Positions 4,283 through 8,349 of a stretch of 8,349 nt of DNA are shown here, piece after piece. Origin of the DNA: Candidatus Tayloriibacteriota bacterium (lineage in GTDB: Bacteria > Patescibacteriota > Minisyncoccia > Phycocordibacterales > GWA1-40-21); NCBI GenBank assembly GCA_026395155.1, contig JAPLZG010000085.1, positions 11,552-19,900 of the forward strand, read 5' to 3'. The first letter of the stretch is position 1. The number at the start of each line of letters is the position of its first letter. A program made the translations under genes and the position numbers. A model generated the notes under the pieces. It was given only the letters and a program-made list of their open reading frames with translations. It was not told where the DNA came from and ran no database searches.

Positions 4283-4717
4283 ATGGCACAAAAAAGATTT
4301 TTTATAGTTTCGTTAATAACAATTTTTGTTATCGCCGTATTACATTATTTAGCCTTTAAATATTATTGGTATTGGAATTTTAGTTGGTTTCATTTAATAA
4401 TGCATCTTTTGGGTGGTTTTTGGTTTACTCTTACTACATTTTGGTTTTTGATAAGACTCAATTATATTAATACTATAGTCAGACATAAAAGGAAATTTTT
4501 TGTAATTATGATTGTTTCTGTTGTTGTTGTCGGTTTATCTTGGGAGATTTTTGAAATTTTGTCTGGTTTTACATCAATAAAAGAAAGTGGTTATTTGAAT
4601 AGTTTGATGAATGATTTAGTTAGTAATTTTATCGGTGGTTTTGTCGCTTATTTTTATTTTATAAAAAGAAAAAGATGCGAAACTGGAGTAATTTGTGAAA
4701 AGATTGTAGAGAAATAG
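4283..4717 (+). CDS. Small four-helix membrane protein, YjdF/DUF2238-like
   Basis: The 144-residue membrane protein has hydrophobic segments at about 6-24, 35-57, 71-90 and 109-127. Polar residues embedded in the membrane region recall the YjdF/DUF2238 family: FHLIMHLLGGFW (H37, H41), LSWEIFEILSG (E88, E91) and NSLMNDLVSNFIGG (D111). The pattern W-E-I-F-E followed by D-L-x-x-N-x-I-G is the best evidence; no biochemical role is established for that family. ATG 4283 is chosen over TTG 4250 because the first helix starts right after it. No Shine-Dalgarno is visible. The tail after residue 128 is basic and probably cytoplasmic. The gene appears monocistronic; an inverted repeat GGGAAAA/TTTTCCC (4731-4755) follows but lacks a T-run. 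Confidence 0.65.
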   Translation: MAQKRFFIVSLITIFVIAVLHYLAFKYYWYWNFSWFHLIMHLLGGFWFTLTTFWFLIRLNYINTIVRHKRKFFVIMIVSVVVVGLSWEIFEILSGFTSIKESGYLNSLMNDLVSNFIGGFVAYFYFIKRKRCETGVICEKIVEK

Positions 4718-4769
4718 TTGATATAAGTATGGGAAAAAATAGATAAACTTTTCCCGCTGTAAATTCATA

Positions 4770-4798
4770 GTGACTTAGTAGAATGATAATAGTATGAT
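4770..4798 (+). promoter_or_regulatory. Promoter candidate for the beta-CASP nuclease gene
   Basis: GTGACT 4770-4775 and TATGAT 4793-4798 are 17 bp apart. The match is moderate in an A/T-rich gap; a predicted start near 4805 would give about 50 nt before the ATG at 4855. Confidence 0.35.
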
Positions 4799-4872
4799 AA
4801 GTAAGGGTATTAATATTTAATAGACATTATGAGAATTAAAATTTTACAATTGGGATGAAAATAACATTTTAT

Positions 4873-4890
4873 GGAGGGACAGGTTAGGTG
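4873..4890 (+). promoter_or_regulatory. Shine-Dalgarno-like site placed for a GTG restart
   Basis: GGAGGG at 4873-4878 lies 9 bases before GTG 4888. It is the only strong Shine-Dalgarno match next to a gene start in the window, and it is formed by codons for the conserved Gly-Gly of the nuclease N-terminus. An in-frame TAG (4885-4887) directly precedes the GTG. Confidence 0.45.
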
Positions 4891-6243
4891 ACAGGAGAAA
4901 ATTTTTTAATAGAACAAACTGATAAAAATGGAAATCTCAAAAAGATTTTAGTGGATTGTGGATTGATGCAGGGGACAAGAACAGCTGAGAGTTTTAACCG
5001 TGATCCATTTCCATATAATCCTTCTGAAATTGATTATCTTTTAGTTACACATGCACACATAGATCATATTGGAAGAATACCGAAGCTTGTTAAAGATGGC
5101 TTTGTTGGGAAAATAATTAGTACTCCACCAACAAAAGAAATCGCTCAATTCTTACTTGAGGATGCTCTTAAAATACTTGATGATGAGGCAAGAAGAGAAG
5201 GTATATTGCCACTTTATGAAGAGAAAGATGTCTCAAAAACTTTTACATTATGGGATACACTCGAATATCACAAAGCTTTTGGTCTTGGCGATGATATTTC
5301 TATTTATCTAAGAGATTCCGGACATATTTTAGGTTCGGCTATGATTGAAATTAGTGGCCTGCCTGCGCAGGCAGGTGGTGTAGAAAAAGTTGTTTTTACA
5401 GGAGATTTAGGGAATTCTCCCTCGCTCCTCTTAAAAGACACAGAGATAATAACAGATGCAAATTATATTATTATGGAAAGTGTTTATGGTGATCGAAATC
5501 ACGAATCAAAAGATTTGAGACGTCAAAAACTGCAGGATATTATTCAGGATACAATCACAAATAAGAGAGAACTTATTATCCCTGCATTTTCTCTAGAAAG
5601 AACACAGATGATACTTTACGAGATGAATGAATTTTTTGAAAATGATGTTTTGTCTCAAATTCCAGTTTTTCTTGATTCTCCTCTTGCTATAAAGATTACG
5701 AAAGTATATGAAAAATATTCTAGTTATTTTAATGACAAAATAAGAGCTGATATTGCTTCTGGAGATGATGTATTTAAATTTCCAAAACTAAAATTTACAG
5801 TTCAAGCCGAAGAGTCTGAAAGAATTGATTTTACACCCAACCCAAAAATAATTATTGCTGGAAGCGGGATGTCTAATGGGGGAAGAATTGTTCATCATGA
5901 AAGGGATCACGTTTCTGATCCAAAAGCTACGATTTTGCTTGTTGGTTATCAGGCGACAGGAACTCTCGGAAGACAGCTCGAAGATGGTGTTAAAGAAGTT
6001 ACCATTTATAAAGATAAAATGAAGGTTAAGGCAAAAATTGAAAAAATTGAAGGTTATTCTTCTCATAAAGATTCTGATAATCTTGTCGCTTTTGTAGAAA
6101 AGGCAAATGAAGGAGGAAAATTAAAAAAAGTTTTTACTGTGATGGGCGAGCCGAAGTCGTCACTTTTCTTGGTGCAGAGATTGAGAGATGAGATAGGGGT
6201 GGAGGCGGAGTATCCGGAGTATGGAGAAACAATAGAGTTGTAA
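4888..6243 (+). CDS. Metallo-beta-lactamase/beta-CASP RNA nuclease (Ysh1-type), N-terminus interrupted by TAG
   Basis: A cytoplasmic zinc-dependent RNA nuclease of the beta-CASP group (RNase J/CPSF-73 relatives, COG1236-like). Counting from GTG 4888 (451 residues): HAHIDH at 55-60, H146 in DSGHILGS, and D173 in FTGDLG are metal ligands. E197 (ESVYGDR) is the beta-CASP motif A position. GSGMSNGGRIVHHE (325-338) and H393 in GYSSHKDSD are the B and C regions. The conserved family start is encoded just upstream from ATG 4855 as MKITFYGGTG, but codon 11, expected to be Glu (GAG), is TAG; the frame resumes VTGENF. So either the gene is a nonsense allele or sequencing error, or translation starts at GTG 4888 and lacks the first beta strand. 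LPAQAGG (158-164) is encoded by an inserted-looking palindrome. A 21-bp terminator hairpin follows. Confidence 0.88.
   Translation: MTGENFLIEQTDKNGNLKKILVDCGLMQGTRTAESFNRDPFPYNPSEIDYLLVTHAHIDHIGRIPKLVKDGFVGKIISTPPTKEIAQFLLEDALKILDDEARREGILPLYEEKDVSKTFTLWDTLEYHKAFGLGDDISIYLRDSGHILGSAMIEISGLPAQAGGVEKVVFTGDLGNSPSLLLKDTEIITDANYIIMESVYGDRNHESKDLRRQKLQDIIQDTITNKRELIIPAFSLERTQMILYEMNEFFENDVLSQIPVFLDSPLAIKITKVYEKYSSYFNDKIRADIASGDDVFKFPKLKFTVQAEESERIDFTPNPKIIIAGSGMSNGGRIVHHERDHVSDPKATILLVGYQATGTLGRQLEDGVKEVTIYKDKMKVKAKIEKIEGYSSHKDSDNLVAFVEKANEGGKLKKVFTVMGEPKSSLFLVQRLRDEIGVEAEYPEYGETIEL
5358..5375. repeat. 18-bp perfect palindrome inside the nuclease gene
   Basis: CCTGCCTGCGCAGGCAGG is fully self-complementary and GC-rich in an A/T-rich gene. 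It encodes LPAQAGG in frame, between the beta strands IEISG and VEKVVF, where related proteins usually have a short turn. It looks like a repeat inserted without breaking the frame. Confidence 0.8.
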
Positions 6244-6260
6244 ATGTTCTAATTGTGTTC

Positions 6261-6300
6261 ATGTGTAAATATCCTAGCGACCGCTATGTTATTTACATAT
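6261..6300. repeat. Inverted repeat after the nuclease gene
   Basis: The arms 6261-6270 and 6291-6300 pair at 9 of 10 positions (TGTAAAT/ATTTACA core), with a nested TAGC/GCTA stem at 6275-6286. No T-run follows; the strong terminator begins 18 bases later. Confidence 0.45.
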
Positions 6301-6317
6301 CGGAATACCTATTTTCT

Positions 6318-6375
6318 GCAATCCCTCCCCAGTTTTGAGGTATTTATTCAAAACTGGGGAGGGATTGCTTTTTTC
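6318..6375 (+). terminator. Terminator of the nuclease gene
   Basis: A perfect 21-bp stem, 6318-6338 with 6348-6368, has a short A/T-rich loop and is followed by six T (6369-6374). This is unusually long for an intrinsic terminator. Confidence 0.92.
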
Positions 6376-6392
6376 TTTACACGCGATATTAT
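6365..6392 (+). promoter_or_regulatory. Promoter candidate for the DUF805 gene
   Basis: TTGCTT 6365-6370 and TATTAT 6387-6392 are 16 bp apart. The -35 overlaps the 3' arm of the upstream terminator. Confidence 0.35.
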
Positions 6393-6429
6393 TAATGGAG
6401 TCGTTATTATTAATTTATTAAAATAAAAA

Positions 6430-6692
6430 ATGGACTACTATAAGCAGGTTTTAAAAAAGTACGCAGTATTTAATGGTCGTTCAAGTAGATCAGAATTTTG
6501 GTATTTTATATTATTTAACTTTATCATAAGTATTGTGATAGGAATTATCTCTGGAATAATTGGTGATAGTAAAGGAATTCTTAGTACGTTGTATTCTTTA
6601 GCAGTACTAATTCCATGTATAGCTGTTGCTGTAAGGAGATTACATGATATAGGGAAAAGGGTCCAAATCCGAAAATAGTAATTGCAAAATAG
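6430..6692 (+). pseudogene. DUF805 membrane protein, internal deletion with frameshift
   Basis: The first 76 codons are a good DUF805 (PF05656) N-terminus: YYKQVLKKYAVFNGRSSRSEFWYF, two hydrophobic helices, then AVAVRRLHDIGK. The family normally continues with a Trp-rich SGWW helix, a further transmembrane segment and a C-terminal (N)-x-(Y)GPNP tail. Here the frame instead runs RVQIRK and stops at 6676-6678. In the next frame, starting at 6660, the sequence reads GPNPKIVIAK and a stop (6690-6692), which is the usual DUF805 end. The middle of the gene therefore seems lost by a deletion that also shifted the frame. The 82-residue product (6430-6678) could still be made as a short membrane peptide. 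ATG 6430 fits the family start; no Shine-Dalgarno. Confidence 0.75.
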
Positions 6693-6699
6693 ACAAAAT

Positions 6700-6725
6700 A
6701 AAAAACCTCCTTTCGGAGGTTTTTT
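6700..6725. terminator. Bidirectional terminator between DUF805 and rplT
   Basis: CCTCC 6706-6710 pairs with GGAGG 6715-6719 around TTTC, extended by six A-T pairs. A-run on the left and T-run on the right serve both convergent units: DUF805 (+) and infC-rpmI-rplT (-). Confidence 0.92.
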
Positions 6726-6754
6726 AGTATTTATATTTAACTAGAACCTAACAC

Positions 6755-7099
6755 CTATTTCACCTTCTCAACTATCTTCTTAAATATTTCAGGATTCTCT
6801 AATGCTAGTGTTGAAAGAATTTTCCTATCTATTTCAATTTTAGCTTTTGTCATTGCACCGATGAATTTGCTGTAAGTTGTGCCATTTTCTCTCAATGCTG
6901 CATTGATTCTGACATTCCACAATCTTCTCATATCACCCTTTTTGTCTCTTCTGTGGGCGAAAGCGCTTGCTCCAGCATGCATTATGGCTGTATTTGCCTC
7001 AGCTTCCTTGCTTCTTCTATTCAAACGATAACCCTTTGTCATCTTTAGAATATTTTTTCTGGTTTTATTTTTTGTTGTTCCTCTTTTTACTCTTGTCAT
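6755..7099 (-). CDS. rplT: Large ribosomal subunit protein L20 (bL20)
   Basis: L20 binds 23S rRNA early in large-subunit assembly and in several bacteria represses its own operon. The 114-residue product is close to the usual 117-119. It shows the basic N-terminal extension (MTRVKRGTTKNKTRKNILKMTKGY), the RRDKKGDMRRLWNVRINAA region (about 50-68) and the globular C-terminal RNA-binding domain with YSKFIGAMTKAKIEIDRKIL and LA..NPEIFKKIVE. It starts at ATG 7099 with no visible Shine-Dalgarno. It is last in the infC-rpmI-rplT operon, separated from rpmI by an unusually long 119-bp gap that contains an ATTCGTA-type repeat. Confidence 0.97.
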   Translation of the reverse strand: MTRVKRGTTKNKTRKNILKMTKGYRLNRRSKEAEANTAIMHAGASAFAHRRDKKGDMRRLWNVRINAALRENGTTYSKFIGAMTKAKIEIDRKILSTLALENPEIFKKIVEKVK

Positions 7100-7187
7100 A
7101 GATTTTTATTATTAATACTAATCAACTAATTTATTCTAATGCAACGAATTGTCAGATCATACTAATATATTCGTAGCTATTAGTTGT

Positions 7188-7212
7188 ATTCGTACCATTC
7201 GTATATTGGTAT
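7188..7212 (+). repeat. 25-bp repeat, copy 2 (rpmI-rplT gap)
   Basis: It matches 1138-1162 at 24 of 25 positions, in opposite orientation relative to the local genes. Next to it ACTAATA/TATTAGT (7170-7176 against 7179-7184, partly overlapping) and ATTCGTA words recur, as they do upstream of rplL. Confidence 0.75.
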
Positions 7213-7218
7213 TGTGAT

Positions 7219-7410
7219 CTATTTAAACCTTCCCGGTAAAAATCTTGCTTTCGCTTTGTTACTAAAATGTACTTGTATTGACCTTTTTTTACTCATACTT
7301 TTGCTACCTTTCTCTTTTGCATTAAAGTGGTCTTGACCAGCTTTTCTGCCGATGATCTTTCCATTCTTTGTTACCTTTAATCTTTTGGTAAATGATTTGT
7401 TTGTTTTCAT
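7219..7410 (-). CDS. rpmI: Large ribosomal subunit protein L35 (bL35)
   Basis: A 63-residue basic ribosomal protein of normal family length. It has the typical MKTNKSFTKRLKVTKNGKI start and the GQDHFNAKEKGSKSMSKKRS core. The start is ATG at 7410, only 15 bases after the infC stop codon, so it is cotranscribed and possibly translationally linked with infC. There is no Shine-Dalgarno; the leader is A-rich. Order infC-rpmI-rplT is the standard bacterial arrangement. Confidence 0.96.
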   Translation of the reverse strand: MKTNKSFTKRLKVTKNGKIIGRKAGQDHFNAKEKGSKSMSKKRSIQVHFSNKAKARFLPGRFK

Positions 7411-7425
7411 AAATTTTAATCTTTT

Positions 7426-7950
7426 TTAAACTTTTGACTTGATAACTCTCTCTATAACCGTCGACAACCCCTTAGGACTTTTCTGGACTGGCTCAGCTAT
7501 TTTATATTCTTCTGTAATAAGCTTCAACATTCTATCCATTCTTTCTTTGAGAAAAGTTTGATTTAGATATTTAGCTCTACCTGATAAGAAGAGATTGAGC
7601 CTTACTCTATGTCCTTCTTTAAGCCATTCTGAGGCTTTTCCTGCTTTAAGTACCAAATCATGTTCATCAGTACCTATTTTAACTTGGATACTCTTGAGTT
7701 CGATATTTTGTATCTTGGCCTTAGAGTCCTTTAGTTTCTTCTTTTCTGTGTATTGAAATTTACCATAATCCATTATTTTTGCAATAGGAGGTATGGCGTT
7801 TGGTGATATTTCTATCAAGTCCTGACCCATTTCCTGTGCTTTTTTTAAAGCATCACTTGGAGACATTATTCCTAGATTTTGGCCATCTTCTGTGATGACA
7901 CGAATCTGAGGAGCCTTTATTTGATGATTTATTCTAACTCTTATTATCAA
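7426..7950 (-). CDS. infC: Translation initiation factor IF-3
   Basis: IF-3 binds the 30S subunit, prevents premature 50S joining and checks the start codon and initiator tRNA. Of the 174 residues, about 1-75 are the N-terminal domain (RINHQIKAPQIRVITEDGQNLG, then DLIEISPNAIPPIAKIMDYGKFQY with the conserved DYGKF..). A lysine-rich linker follows. Residues 84-172 are the C-terminal domain (KIGTDEHDLVLKAGKASEWLKEGHRVRLNLFLSGR). No ATG occurs before residue 29. TTG 7950 is the best start, but ATT (7965) or the ATA codons just after TTG are possible. A non-ATG start is expected, because in known cases IF-3 regulates itself through a rare start codon. No Shine-Dalgarno is visible and no clear promoter was found in the 27-bp gap to the upstream gene. 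Confidence 0.95.
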   Translation of the reverse strand: MIIRVRINHQIKAPQIRVITEDGQNLGIMSPSDALKKAQEMGQDLIEISPNAIPPIAKIMDYGKFQYTEKKKLKDSKAKIQNIELKSIQVKIGTDEHDLVLKAGKASEWLKEGHRVRLNLFLSGRAKYLNQTFLKERMDRMLKLITEEYKIAEPVQKSPKGLSTVIERVIKSKV

Positions 7951-7977
7951 TTTATTGTAATGAATTATGAGTATTAT

Positions 7978-8349
7978 TTATAGCACATTTTCCTTTTTAT
8001 GACAACAGATAATTTCGGCAATAATGAAGCAGATAAAGCCTAAAACAATACCAGCGATCACATCTGACATCCAGTGAACAGAAAGATAAATTCTACTAAA
8101 AGCAACAAGCGGAAAGACAATATAAGTAATCAATGCAAAACTAGTTTTTGAAAAACCTTCTTTCATAAGCGGCACTAAATAGAATATAGAAGAAAGTAGA
8201 AAAACCGTAGCGATTGTGACATGTGCAGAGGGGAAACTATAATCTTGTTCCAAAAGTGAGCTTGGACGTTGTATCTGGGTTACAAATTTCAATCCTAGTG
8301 GTAAGAGAGTCCCCAAACCGGTAGCTATTGAAAAGCTATAAAAAAATTT
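7978..8349 (-). CDS. PAP2-family phosphatase (5' end beyond window)
   Basis: An integral membrane phosphatase of the PAP2 superfamily, acting on lipid phosphates or pyrophosphates; undecaprenyl pyrophosphate recycling is one possible role. The three signature motifs are present: K..(6)..RP in LKFVTQIQRP, PSAH in YSFPSAHVTIA (the canonical form is PSGH), and SR..(5)..H..(3)..D in SRIYLSVHWMSD. Hydrophobic helices alternate with the motifs, and the protein ends in a short basic tail (CCHKKENVL). The frame stays open to the window edge without a stop (about 123 codons visible), so the N-terminal helices and true start lie outside; the TTG at 8316 is not a convincing start. It is 27 bp upstream of infC on the same strand with no terminator between, suggesting read-through into the translation operon. 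Confidence 0.87.
   Translation of the reverse strand, partial: KFFYSFSIATGLGTLLPLGLKFVTQIQRPSSLLEQDYSFPSAHVTIATVFLLSSIFYLVPLMKEGFSKTSFALITYIVFPLVAFSRIYLSVHWMSDVIAGIVLGFICFIIAEIICCHKKENVL

Noticed and set aside
4731..4755. Terminator of the DUF2238-like gene
   Set aside because: The GGGAAAA/TTTTCCC stem has a long loop and is followed by GCTGTAAATT rather than a T-run.

Overview
The window reads as part of a low-GC bacterial chromosome, most likely from a Candidate Phyla Radiation (Patescibacteria/Parcubacteria-like) organism. That placement is inferred from several signs: A/T-rich composition, very small proteins, leaders with almost no Shine-Dalgarno sequences, families common in these genomes (a TM_helix/MscS-like channel, DUF805, a winged-helix plus nucleotidyltransferase-like protein, a Ysh1-type beta-CASP nuclease), and many short palindromic intergenic repeats, one of them inside a coding sequence. 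No rRNA or tRNA gene, CRISPR array or transposase was recognised.

Left part (1-1676): the tail of an unidentified gene, a foldback structure and a composite interspersed repeat lead to a well-formed promoter. An L10 leader RNA with its own terminator follows, then rplJ (L10) and rplL (L7/L12), ended by a 16-bp terminator hairpin. The leader contains mutually exclusive pairings that give a simple attenuation model: bound L10 frees the terminator, while unbound leader forms an antiterminator.

Middle (1677-4854): single genes, each with its own promoter and/or terminator: a winged-helix/degenerate nucleotidyltransferase protein, then a second copy of the interspersed repeat, then a small MscS-like membrane protein. 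The end of that last gene is duplicated in inverted orientation around its terminator. Next is a roughly 158-nt structured RNA with its own promoter and terminator whose fold resembles 6S RNA. More repeats and a small four-helix membrane protein (YjdF/DUF2238-like) follow.

Right part (4855-8349): a beta-CASP metallo-beta-lactamase nuclease whose conserved N-terminal motif is broken by an in-frame TAG, with a GTG and a Shine-Dalgarno-like sequence placed to restart translation. Then comes a DUF805 gene with an apparent internal deletion and frameshift. On the minus strand lies infC-rpmI-rplT (IF-3, L35, L20), preceded by a PAP2-family phosphatase gene running off the right edge.

The themes are translation (two ribosomal-protein operons), RNA metabolism (nuclease, 6S-like RNA, L10 leader) and small membrane proteins. 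The most unusual material lies between genes: modular repeats with paired, structure-preserving substitutions, inverted duplications of gene ends, and a 25-bp sequence shared by gaps in both ribosomal operons.
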